Origin: Thiohalocapsa marina
GTDB taxonomy: Bacteria; Pseudomonadota; Gammaproteobacteria; Chromatiales; Chromatiaceae
Length of the DNA stretch: 57,527 bases
Assembly (NCBI RefSeq): GCF_008632335.1
Contig: NZ_VWXX01000023.1
Location: 1 to 57,527, forward strand
Direction: 5' to 3'
In this document: piece by piece, positions 25,285 through 32,795 of the stretch
Numbering within the stretch: position 1 is the stretch's first letter
Layout: each line of letters starts with the position of its first letter
Made by a program: the position numbers and the translations under genes
Notes under the pieces: model-generated
The model's input: only the letters and a program-made list of their open reading frames with translations
What the model was told of the DNA's origin: nothing
Database searches by the model: none

Positions 25285-26715
25285 ATGGAATACCTACCCA
25301 TTTTCCTCGACGTGAAGAATCAGCCCTGCCTGGTGGCCGGCGGTGGCCCGATTGCGCATCGCAAGCTGGAGAACCTGCGCCGGGCCGGCGCGCACATCCG
25401 CCTGGTGTCGCCCCGGCTGGTGCCGGAACTGGAGCCGCTGGTGGGACTGCCGCAGATCGACTGGCATCAACGGCCGTTCGAGGACAGCGACCTCGACGAC
25501 GTCCGCCTGGCTGTTGCCGCCACCGATGACCGCGACGTGAATCGGCGCATCGGCGCCCTGGCGCGGGCCGCCAACGTGCCGGTGAACGTGGCCGATCAGC
25601 CCGCCGACTGCACCTTCATCATGCCCTCGGTCATCGACCGCTCGCCGGTGGTGGTGGCAGTGTCCACCGGCAGTGCATCGCCAGTGCTGGCGCGCATGAT
25701 CCGGGCCCGGCTCGAGTCCCTGGTGCCGGCGGGCTATGGCCGGCTGGCGGACCTGTGCAGCCGCTATCGCGATCGCGTCAAGGACCGCTTCGTGCGCCAG
25801 CGTGACCGGCGCCGATTCTGGGACCAAGTGCTGCAAGGCGGGGTCGCCGAGCGCGTCTTCTCCGGCCATCTCGAAGAGGCCGATGCAGCCATGGAGCGGG
25901 CCCTGGCCGCGGACGGTGATCCAACCGACATGGGCGAGGTCTACCTGGTCGGCGCCGGCCCCGGCGATCCGGACCTGCTGACCTTCCGCGCCCTGCGCCT
26001 GATGCAGCAGGCCGACGTGGTGGTGTACGACCGCCTGGTGGCCAAGCCGATCATCGACATGGTGCGGCGCGACGCCGAGCACATCTATGTCGGCAAGCAG
26101 CGCAACCAGCACACCATGCGCCAGGAAGAGATCAATCGGCTGCTGGCACGCCTGGCGAAACAGGGACATCGGGTGCTACGGCTCAAGGGCGGCGATCCCT
26201 TCATCTTCGGTCGGGGCGGCGAGGAGATCGACACCCTGGCTGCGGAGGGCATTCCGTTCCAGGTGGTCCCCGGCATCACCGCCGCCAGCGGCTGCGCCTG
26301 CTATGGCGGCATCCCGCTGACCCATCGCGACCATGCGCAGTCGGTCACCTTCGTCACCGGCCATCTCAAGGATGGCAGCATGAACCTGAACTGGCCGCAG
26401 CTCGCCCAGCCCAACCAGACCGTGGTCTTCTACATGGGTCTGGTCGGCCTGCCGATCATCGTCGACCGACTGCAGCAGCACGGCGTGTCGCCGGACATGC
26501 CCGTGGCCCTGATCCAGCAAGGCACCACGCACATGCAGAAGATCTACGCCGGCACCCTGTCGAACATCATCGAACGGGTGCAGGCAGACCCGCCGGAGCC
26601 GCCGACGCTGGTGATCGTGGGCGAGGTGGTGAAGCTACGGGAGAAGCTGGGCTGGTTCACCACCACCCGCGACCCCGCCCAAGGCGCCACCACGCCGGTG
26701 CTGCCGGGGGCCTGA
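25285..26715 (+). CDS. cysG: Siroheme synthase CysG (trifunctional)
   Basis: This 476-residue protein has two parts. The N-terminal 210 residues have the NAD-binding start VAGGGPIAHRKLENL and the dehydrogenase/ferrochelatase core PSVIDRSPVVVAVSTGSASP. The C-terminal part is a uroporphyrinogen-III methyltransferase, with YLVGAGPGDPDLLTFRAL, LKGGDPFIFGRGGEE and VVPGITAASGCACYGGIPLT. It makes siroheme, the cofactor of sulfite and dissimilatory sulfite reductases and of nitrite reductase. The location beside sulfur-trafficking genes fits a sulfur oxidiser. Confidence 0.96.
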   Translation: MEYLPIFLDVKNQPCLVAGGGPIAHRKLENLRRAGAHIRLVSPRLVPELEPLVGLPQIDWHQRPFEDSDLDDVRLAVAATDDRDVNRRIGALARAANVPVNVADQPADCTFIMPSVIDRSPVVVAVSTGSASPVLARMIRARLESLVPAGYGRLADLCSRYRDRVKDRFVRQRDRRRFWDQVLQGGVAERVFSGHLEEADAAMERALAADGDPTDMGEVYLVGAGPGDPDLLTFRALRLMQQADVVVYDRLVAKPIIDMVRRDAEHIYVGKQRNQHTMRQEEINRLLARLAKQGHRVLRLKGGDPFIFGRGGEEIDTLAAEGIPFQVVPGITAASGCACYGGIPLTHRDHAQSVTFVTGHLKDGSMNLNWPQLAQPNQTVVFYMGLVGLPIIVDRLQQHGVSPDMPVALIQQGTTHMQKIYAGTLSNIIERVQADPPEPPTLVIVGEVVKLREKLGWFTTTRDPAQGATTPVLPGA

Positions 26716-26750
26716 AGCCCCGGCGGGGCGTGCCCGGGCCGGGCGGCGAT

Positions 26751-27449
26751 CTACTGCGCTGCGTTTGCCCCCGCGCGCACCGTGGTCAATCCTAGGGACT
26801 CCCAGGCCTGCAGGCCGCCCCGATACCATTTCAGCCGATGGGCCGGGTAGCCCATGCCCGTCAGGGCCTTGATGTTGGTGGGCGACTGACCACACCAGGG
26901 GCCGTTGCAAAAGAACACCAGCGTCTTGACGCCGTCGAAGTTCCAGATACCATCGCCACGGGCGGCACCGAACTCCAATTGCAGCAACTCGGCGATCTGC
27001 TCTGCGCTCGCATAGGCCGGGTCCAGACTGCTATAGGGGATGTTGACACTGCCGGGAATGGTGCCCCGGGCCACCTCTTCGGCACTGCGTGAGTCGATGA
27101 CCAGCACGCCCTGATCCCCGTCGCCGGCGCGGCGCAGGAAGCCGATCAGCTCCAGCTCGCCGATGGTTTCGACCCCCGGCGCCAATTGCATCGGCTGGAT
27201 GCAGAACGGCGGGCAGGCCCGCGAGGTCAGGCCGTAGGGCGGCTGGATGGTGTGCCCCGGGTCCTGATGACGCATCAACAGCACCGATTCGCCGGCATGC
27301 TCGACGGTCAGATGCGACAGCGACTCGGTAATGCGAACATCCAGCCGCTCCAGATCGAACACGCCATCCGACGGATCCGCCGCCTGCACCGCGGCGGTCC
27401 AGCCGCCCATCAGCAGCGACAGCAGCCAGACATCATGTATGCGTTTCAT
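26751..27449 (-). CDS. Periplasmic rhodanese-domain protein
   Basis: This 232-residue protein has a signal peptide (MKRIHDVWLLSLLMGGWTAA, cleavage near VQAAD). A C-terminal rhodanese domain follows with VIDSRSAEEVARGTIPGSV and the loop FFCNGPWCGQSP, which carries two Cys. An N-terminal 90-residue region with CPPFC may bind a ligand or metal. AGGAGGGG is just before ATG 27449. It is divergent from a thioredoxin-like gene, 53 bp away. It may handle periplasmic sulfane sulfur or act as a redox-linked partner. Confidence 0.85.
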   Translation of the reverse strand: MKRIHDVWLLSLLMGGWTAAVQAADPSDGVFDLERLDVRITESLSHLTVEHAGESVLLMRHQDPGHTIQPPYGLTSRACPPFCIQPMQLAPGVETIGELELIGFLRRAGDGDQGVLVIDSRSAEEVARGTIPGSVNIPYSSLDPAYASAEQIAELLQLEFGAARGDGIWNFDGVKTLVFFCNGPWCGQSPTNIKALTGMGYPAHRLKWYRGGLQAWESLGLTTVRAGANAAQ

Positions 27450-27502
27450 GCCCCTCCTCCTGTTTTGTTCTCCGCTCCGCCAAATGGAATGGCAGCCGGC
27501 CG

Positions 27503-28033
27503 ATGACCCCTTCCAGCACCACACCCACCCCGCGGCGCTGGCAGCGCGCCCGCGGATGGCTCATCAATCTGCTGATCGTCATCGTCGTCTACTTCGGCAT
27601 ACAATGGTATCAGTCACGCTCGATGGCCAGTGATGACGCCCCGGATTTGCGCGGGACCACGCTGGCCGGCGAGTCGTTCGACCTGCGCAACTGGCGCGGG
27701 CAGCCGGTGCTGGTGCACTTCTGGGCCGTCTGGTGTCCGGTCTGCAAGCTCCAGGCCGGCGCCATCGAGGCGGTGAGCCAGGACCATGCCGTGATCACCG
27801 TGGCGATGCAGTCCGGCAGCCGGACGGAGGTGGATGCCTACCTGCAGCAGCAGGGACTCCGGTTCGCCACCATCCCGGACCCGTCCGGCGCCATCGCCAG
27901 CGCCTGGGGCGTGCATGCCGTGCCGGCGAGCTTCATCCTCGACGGCGCCGGCGAGATCCGCTTCACCAGCCCCGGCTACAGCACCGGCGCCGGCCTTCGC
28001 GGCCGGCTCTGGGCCGCCTCGCAACTGGACTGA
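27503..28033 (+). CDS. Membrane-anchored thioredoxin-like protein (TlpA/ScsD type)
   Basis: This 176-residue protein has one N-terminal anchor (LINLLIVIVVYFGIQWYQ). A thioredoxin fold follows with VLVHFWAVWCPVCKLQAG, the WCPVC redox site, and the cis-Pro stretch GVHAVPASFILD. This is the ScsD/TlpA class of periplasmic disulfide oxidoreductases. Divergence from the periplasmic rhodanese suggests a shared thiol or sulfur role. Confidence 0.88.
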   Translation: MTPSSTTPTPRRWQRARGWLINLLIVIVVYFGIQWYQSRSMASDDAPDLRGTTLAGESFDLRNWRGQPVLVHFWAVWCPVCKLQAGAIEAVSQDHAVITVAMQSGSRTEVDAYLQQQGLRFATIPDPSGAIASAWGVHAVPASFILDGAGEIRFTSPGYSTGAGLRGRLWAASQLD

Positions 28034-28098
28034 CCCGAGCCGATCCCGTCGCGCCCGCCCATTTGCCGAAGGACTCCAAGCCAAAGGACCCGAACCCC

Positions 28099-28584
28099 AT
28101 GCACTCCCCCACCCGATCCTTGCTCCTTGTCATCGGCCTCGGTCTTGGCGGCAGCCTGCTGCTGACAGGCTGCGGCGATGACCCCCTGGGCGCCGACAAC
28201 CGCATGGCCCTGCTGGCCCTGGGAAAATGCCGTCACGACCAAGCCCTGCAGATGACCGACAACGCCATCGCCCGGGGCACCGAACACAACGCCCAGAAGG
28301 CGCTGCTGCTGCAGGCGGCCATTCTGCGCGATCAGGGCGACATCGCCGCGGCGGAGGTGCTCTATCCGCGCATCGCGGCCGCCTGGGAGTCGGTAAAGGG
28401 GCGCCCGCTGACCGAAGAGCGCCGGGAGCGGGACATCCGCCTGTTCCTCGATGTGGCCCGTAACGAGCGACTGGCCAACGGCCTGCCGCCGGATTGTCGC
28501 ACCGGCGACAGCAGCAGCGGCGACAGCAACGCCGCTGCACCGACGCCAGGCGCCTCGCCAAGCAACCCGGCCAGCCGGCCATGA
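28099..28584 (+). CDS. Putative lipoprotein, TPR-like helical
   Basis: This 161-residue protein has a lipoprotein signal (LGLGGSLLLTGC, Cys near 25). A helical segment (LLALGKCRHDQALQMTDNAI, KALLLQAAILRDQGDIAAAE) resembles a tetratricopeptide pair, and the C-terminal tail is Ser/Pro/Ala-rich. I recognise no named family. It overlaps the zapE start by 4 bp (ATGA), so the two are coupled. Confidence 0.7.
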   Translation: MHSPTRSLLLVIGLGLGGSLLLTGCGDDPLGADNRMALLALGKCRHDQALQMTDNAIARGTEHNAQKALLLQAAILRDQGDIAAAEVLYPRIAAAWESVKGRPLTEERRERDIRLFLDVARNERLANGLPPDCRTGDSSSGDSNAAAPTPGASPSNPASRP

Positions 28585-29717
28585 CGTCAGCGGTCGGGCC
28601 CTCCGCGGCCATTGATCCGGCATCCGCTTACCAGGCGGCCATCGCCGACGGGGCATTTCAGCCGGATCCGGCCCAGGCTGCGGCGGCGCAGCGTCTGAGC
28701 CGGCTCTATGACGCACTGCTGAAGCAGCCGTCGGCATCGAGGGCAACGCCCGGTCGGCTCGCGCGCCTGCTGCGCCGCCGGCAGGCCGACGAGCCATCCG
28801 GCGTCCGGGGGCTGTACCTCTGGGGCGGCGTCGGTCGCGGCAAGACCTGGCTGATGGATCTGTTCGTCGCCGCCCTGCCCTCAGCGGACAGGCGACGGGT
28901 CCATTTCCACCGCTTCATGCAGGGGGTTCACGCGGACCTCAACCGGCTCAAGGGCCAGCCCGACCCGCTGCGCATCATCGGCGCCGAGACCGCCAGCCGC
29001 TGTCGGGTACTGTGCCTGGACGAGATGCAGGTCAATGACATCACCGACGCCATGATCATGGCCGGACTGCTGAAGGCCCTGTTCGACCATGGAGTCACTC
29101 TGGTGACCACATCCAACATCCCGCCGGACGGCCTCTACCGGGCCGGACTCCAGCGCGACCGTTTCCTGCCGGCCATCGACCTCATGCAGCGCCATTGCGA
29201 GGTGCTGGAACTGGCCAGCCCCACGGATTATCGGTTGCGTCAGCTGGAGCAGGCCTCCACCTACCTCAGCCCGCTGAACGACGCCGCCGAGCAGGCGCTG
29301 GCGCGGCAGTTCGACGCCCTCAGCACGCCACGCCGCCGGCGTGGGGAGCCGGTCACCATCAATGATCGGGCGATTCCCGCGGTCGCCTGGGACGACGGCG
29401 TGGTCTGGTTCGACTTCGACGTCATCTGCCATATCCCGCGCTCGAAGCTGGACTATGTGGAAGTCGCGCGCTGTTTTCATACCCTGCTGCTGTCGCATGT
29501 GCGCCGGCTCGGCGACGAGCACACCAATATCGCGCATCGGCTCATCAGCCTCATCGACGCGGTCTACGACTGCAACGTCAAGCTGATACTGAGCGCCGAG
29601 GCACCGCCCGAGACCCTGTACCAGGGCCGCGATCTGGCGTTCGAATTCCAGCGTACCCGCAGCCGCCTGATCGAGATGCAGTCGCGGCAGTATCTCGCGC
29701 GGCCGCATCTGGCTTGA
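28581..29717 (+). CDS. zapE: Cell division ATPase ZapE (AFG1 family)
   Basis: This 378-residue AAA-type ATPase has Walker A WGGVGRGKTWLMD, Walker B LCLDEMQVNDITDAMI and the arginine-finger region TSNIPPDGLYRAGLQRDRFL. AFG1 features RVHFHRFMQ and CEVLELASPTDYRLRQ are present. ZapE destabilises FtsZ rings under low-oxygen stress in E. coli and relates to mitochondrial Lace1. ATG 28581 is chosen because it overlaps the lipoprotein stop. Confidence 0.93.
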   Translation: MTSAVGPSAAIDPASAYQAAIADGAFQPDPAQAAAAQRLSRLYDALLKQPSASRATPGRLARLLRRRQADEPSGVRGLYLWGGVGRGKTWLMDLFVAALPSADRRRVHFHRFMQGVHADLNRLKGQPDPLRIIGAETASRCRVLCLDEMQVNDITDAMIMAGLLKALFDHGVTLVTTSNIPPDGLYRAGLQRDRFLPAIDLMQRHCEVLELASPTDYRLRQLEQASTYLSPLNDAAEQALARQFDALSTPRRRRGEPVTINDRAIPAVAWDDGVVWFDFDVICHIPRSKLDYVEVARCFHTLLLSHVRRLGDEHTNIAHRLISLIDAVYDCNVKLILSAEAPPETLYQGRDLAFEFQRTRSRLIEMQSRQYLARPHLA

Positions 29718-29774
29718 CGGAAAGACGCCAGCGATGCGCGATCAAAAAAAATCAAACGGTGTTGATGATTTCGC

Positions 29775-29803
29775 TTTCACTGCCGCCGTCATGTCTGTAT
29801 GCT
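29775..29803 (+). promoter_or_regulatory. Possible promoter upstream of RRM protein gene
   Basis: TTTCAC (29775-29780) and TATGCT (29798-29803) are 17 bp apart. If used, they give a leader of about 180 nt before ATG 29992, as often seen for cold-shock RNA-binding genes. The rest of the 29718-29991 gap has no gene. Confidence 0.35.
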
Positions 29804-29991
29804 GTACGAAAATCAAGGTGGCGTGAACCAGACGTCACGGCAAGAATAATCGAGGACATCCCCACGGTTTTATTCCCGATTTCGGCAGGCGATTCGTCGC
29901 CTCCGCAAATCCCATGCCCGATTGGCGCATCGGTCGGGCTGGGACTTCACTGTTCCTACGATGCGTGCTTTCCTAGAGAGACCTTAATCTG

Positions 29992-30282
29992 ATGAATATC
30001 TATGTTGGCAATTTGGCCTACGGCGTTACCCAGGACGAATTACGCGAGGCCTTTGCCGCCTTCGGCGAAGTCGAGAGCGCCAATCTGATCACCGACAAGT
30101 TCACTGGCGAGTCCAAAGGCTTCGGCTTCGTCGAGATGCCGAACAACAGCGAGGCCGACGCGGCCATCAAGGCCCTGAACGAGCAGCCGCTGAAAGGCCG
30201 CCCGATCCGCGTCAACCAGGCCAAGCCGCGCAGCGACCGCGGTCCGCGCAGCGGTGGTGGCGGCGGCGGTCGCCGCTGGTAA
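29992..30282 (+). CDS. RRM RNA-binding protein, cold-inducible type
   Basis: This 96-residue protein is one RNA-recognition motif: RNP2 IYVGNL at 3-8, RNP1 KGFGFVEM near 40-47. A short Gly/Arg tail (RSDRGPRSGGGGGGRRW) follows. Such bacterial RRM proteins bind single-stranded RNA and are often induced by cold. A strong terminator follows at 30367. Confidence 0.93.
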   Translation: MNIYVGNLAYGVTQDELREAFAAFGEVESANLITDKFTGESKGFGFVEMPNNSEADAAIKALNEQPLKGRPIRVNQAKPRSDRGPRSGGGGGGRRW

Positions 30283-30366
30283 GCACTGAAAGGCCGGGGC
30301 CGCCCGGGTCCCGTGGCCAGCTTGCCTGGCCCGGGATCCGACCGACCCCGTGCTCGTGCGGCCACC

Positions 30367-30407
30367 AAGGCCAGCGCAGCCACAGGCTACGCTGGCCTTT
30401 TCATTTT
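30367..30407 (+). terminator. Rho-independent terminator after RRM gene
   Basis: A 10-bp stem, AAGGCCAGCG with CGCTGGCCTT, and a 13-nt loop are followed by a T-rich tract (TTTTCATTTT). It separates the RRM gene from the next transcript. Confidence 0.82.
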
Positions 30408-30432
30408 GGCGGTTCCGATTGCCGAAACCACG

Positions 30433-31446
30433 ATGAAACTGCTGCTGTTGCTACTGCTGCTCATACCGGGCTGGCCGGCGGTCCTCGCCGACACCGCTGC
30501 ATCGGGTTCACCATCGAATTCACCCCCGCCCCTGCAACTGGCCCTTCAGTGGACACCGCAGAGTCAGTTTGCCGGATTCTATGTCGCCCAGGCCCGGGGC
30601 CTGTATGCCAAGGCCGGGCTCGACGTCCGGTTGCTGCACGCCGACAGCGAGCGCTCCTCGCTGCAACTGCTGCAGTCCGGTGACGCGGACCTGGCTACCG
30701 CCTTTCTCGCCGACGCCCTGATCGCCGCCGCTGACACGCCGGACACCAATGGCCTGGCGCAGGTGGCGCAACTGGTGCAGTACTCCAACCTGATGCTGGT
30801 GGCCTGGAAAGGGCTGGGCATCGAACAGGCCGAGGACCTCGACGGCCGGCTGGTCAGCCACTGGCAGGGCGCCTTTTCCGCCAGCTTCGCGGCCTTTTTC
30901 GACGCTCAGGGCGTCGAGCCGAAGGTGATCCCCCAACATGGCTCCATCAACCTGTTTCTCGATCAGGGCGTAGCCGCCTGCGCGGCCATGGAATACAACG
31001 AGCTGCACCACATCTGGCAGGCGGGCGTGGACTACGACAAGCTTACCCGCTTTCGCATGCGCGACTTCGGCTTCGGCTTTCCGGAAGACGGCCTGTACGC
31101 ACGCGCCGACTGGATCGCACGGCATCCGGAGCAGGCGCTCGCCCTGCGCCAGGCAACGTTGGCGGGCTGGGCCCATGCCCGGACGCACCCCGAAGAGGCC
31201 ATCGACCTCGTGCTGGCACAGGCCCGGGATGCCGGCATTCCGGCCAATCGCCCGCATGAGCGCTGGATGCTCACGCACATGCTGAAGGCGATCTTCCCGC
31301 CAAGGGCCTCGGCACAACAGGCCGGCGCGCTGGACCCGGACGCCTTCGACGACAGCGTCCGCACCCTGCGTGCGGCCGGCCTGATCGACCAGCCGCCGAC
31401 ATTCACCCGCTTCGCTCCGCTGGAACCGGATCCCGCCGCCCGCTGA
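30433..31446 (+). CDS. THI5/NMT1-like ABC substrate-binding protein
   Basis: This 337-residue protein has a signal peptide (MKLLLLLLLLIPGWPAVLAD). The THI5/NMT1 fold follows: LQLALQWTPQSQFAGFYVAQ, ARGLYAKAGLDVRLL, then the ligand region CAAMEYNELHHIW. Related proteins bind pyrimidine or thiamine precursors, taurine or sulfonates. No permease or ATPase gene adjoins it. ATG 30433 is chosen for the signal peptide. Confidence 0.85.
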   Translation: MKLLLLLLLLIPGWPAVLADTAASGSPSNSPPPLQLALQWTPQSQFAGFYVAQARGLYAKAGLDVRLLHADSERSSLQLLQSGDADLATAFLADALIAAADTPDTNGLAQVAQLVQYSNLMLVAWKGLGIEQAEDLDGRLVSHWQGAFSASFAAFFDAQGVEPKVIPQHGSINLFLDQGVAACAAMEYNELHHIWQAGVDYDKLTRFRMRDFGFGFPEDGLYARADWIARHPEQALALRQATLAGWAHARTHPEEAIDLVLAQARDAGIPANRPHERWMLTHMLKAIFPPRASAQQAGALDPDAFDDSVRTLRAAGLIDQPPTFTRFAPLEPDPAAR

Positions 31447-31577
31447 CCCCGCGCCCATCGGTAACAAGGCCCGCCCAGCCACCGGGGCGGCGGCCGCCCA
31501 GAACTGGACTCGAACTGGCCAAGCGCTGCCTCAGTACTGTCGGGTTGATCCATGTCGCGTCGTACTGGTGCGGCTCA

Positions 31578-31602
31578 TGTCACAATATGAGATTTTGCGA
31601 CA
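31578..31602. promoter_or_regulatory. Inverted repeat upstream of RND operon, possible operator
   Basis: TGTCACAA (31578-31585) and TTGCGACA (31595-31602) form 8-bp arms with one mismatch and a 9-nt spacer. The site is 66 bp before the adaptor start. It resembles operators of TetR- or MarR-type repressors that control efflux genes, but no such regulator is adjacent. Confidence 0.45.
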
Positions 31603-31624
31603 CTCAACCCCCTGTCGGTCATAC

Positions 31625-31660
31625 CGTCTCGAACCCCGTCTAGAACCCAGTCTCGAACCG
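31625..31660. repeat. Three tandem 12-bp repeats before the RND adaptor start
   Basis: CGTCTCGAACCC, CGTCTAGAACCC and AGTCTCGAACCG follow each other, ending 7 bp before ATG 31668. They occupy the place of a ribosome binding site, and no typical AGGAG is present. Confidence 0.75.
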
Positions 31661-31667
31661 ACACACC

Positions 31668-32795
31668 ATGATCAAGCGCCTTCTCCTCGTCCTGCTGTTT
31701 CTCGCCGCCTTGCTCGCCGGTCTCGGCTACCTCAAGTTCCAGCAGATCCAGGGACAGATTGCCCTGTTCTCGCAACCGGCACCGCCCAAGACCGTGCTGG
31801 CGACCCGGGTCGAGACCAGCACTTGGCAACCGCGGCTGCACTCCGTCGGCGATGTGCAGGGCGCCCAGGGCGTGCTGGTTAACAACCAGGTCGCCGGACA
31901 GGTGCAGAACATCCTGTTCGAGTCCGGTGACCTGGTGCAGGCCGGACAGCCCCTGGTGCAACTGGATACCGAGGTGGATGCGGCCGATCTGGCGGGCCTG
32001 ATGGCGTCGCTGGAGCTGGCCGAGACCCAGCTCAAGCGCAACCAGAAGCTGCTGCGTGACCGCGCCGTGTCCCAGGACGACTTCGACGAGATCAGTGCCC
32101 AGGTGTCCCAGGCCAAGGCCCAGGTGCAGGCCAAGCGCGCCCTGATCGAGAAGAAGACCATCCGCGCCCCGTTCGACGGCCAGCTGGGCATCCGGCGCGT
32201 GGACCTGGGCCAGTTCCTGCCCGCCGGGTCCGCCATCGTCGAACTCGAGGCCCTGGACCCGGTGTACGTCGACTTCGCGCTGCCGGAGCGGCACCTGGCC
32301 AGGCTGCACACCGGCCAGACGGTCCGGATCACCGTCACCGCCTACCCGGGGCAGATGTTCGAGGGGCAGATCCAGGCCATCAATCCGACGCTCGATCGCA
32401 ACACCCGAAATGTCCGGGTACGCGCACTGCTGCAGAACCCCGAGCGGCAGCTGCGCCCGGGCATGTTCGCCCAGGTGGAGACGCTGCTGCCCGCGCGCGA
32501 CCAGGTGCTGACCCTGCCGCGCGAGGCCATCACCTTCAACACCTATGGCGACAGCGTCTTCGTCATCCAGCAGAAGGACACCGACACGGAACCCCAACTG
32601 CAGGTCCAGCGGCGGCAGATCCGCACCGGCGAGGTGCACGCCGACCGCATCGAGATCCTGGACGGCCTGGAGGCCGGCGAACGGGTGGTGGCAGTGGGTC
32701 ATGTGAAGCTCCGCAACGGTGACCAGGTGCGCATCGCCGAGGACGACAAACCGGCCGACCAGGCGCCGGCCCCCGCCGGGGCGCCGGCACCATGA
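31668..32795 (+). CDS. RND efflux periplasmic adaptor subunit
   Basis: This 375-residue membrane-fusion protein has an N-terminal anchor (LLLVLLFLAALLAGLGYLKF). The lipoyl halves are VNNQVAGQVQNILFESGDLV and IRAPFDGQLGIRRVDLGQFL, with a coiled-coil hairpin around residues 105-160. C-terminal barrel domains follow. It links the RND pump to an outer membrane channel; no TolC-type gene is adjacent. It ends in ATGA overlap with the pump gene. Confidence 0.93.
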   Translation: MIKRLLLVLLFLAALLAGLGYLKFQQIQGQIALFSQPAPPKTVLATRVETSTWQPRLHSVGDVQGAQGVLVNNQVAGQVQNILFESGDLVQAGQPLVQLDTEVDAADLAGLMASLELAETQLKRNQKLLRDRAVSQDDFDEISAQVSQAKAQVQAKRALIEKKTIRAPFDGQLGIRRVDLGQFLPAGSAIVELEALDPVYVDFALPERHLARLHTGQTVRITVTAYPGQMFEGQIQAINPTLDRNTRNVRVRALLQNPERQLRPGMFAQVETLLPARDQVLTLPREAITFNTYGDSVFVIQQKDTDTEPQLQVQRRQIRTGEVHADRIEILDGLEAGERVVAVGHVKLRNGDQVRIAEDDKPADQAPAPAGAPAP

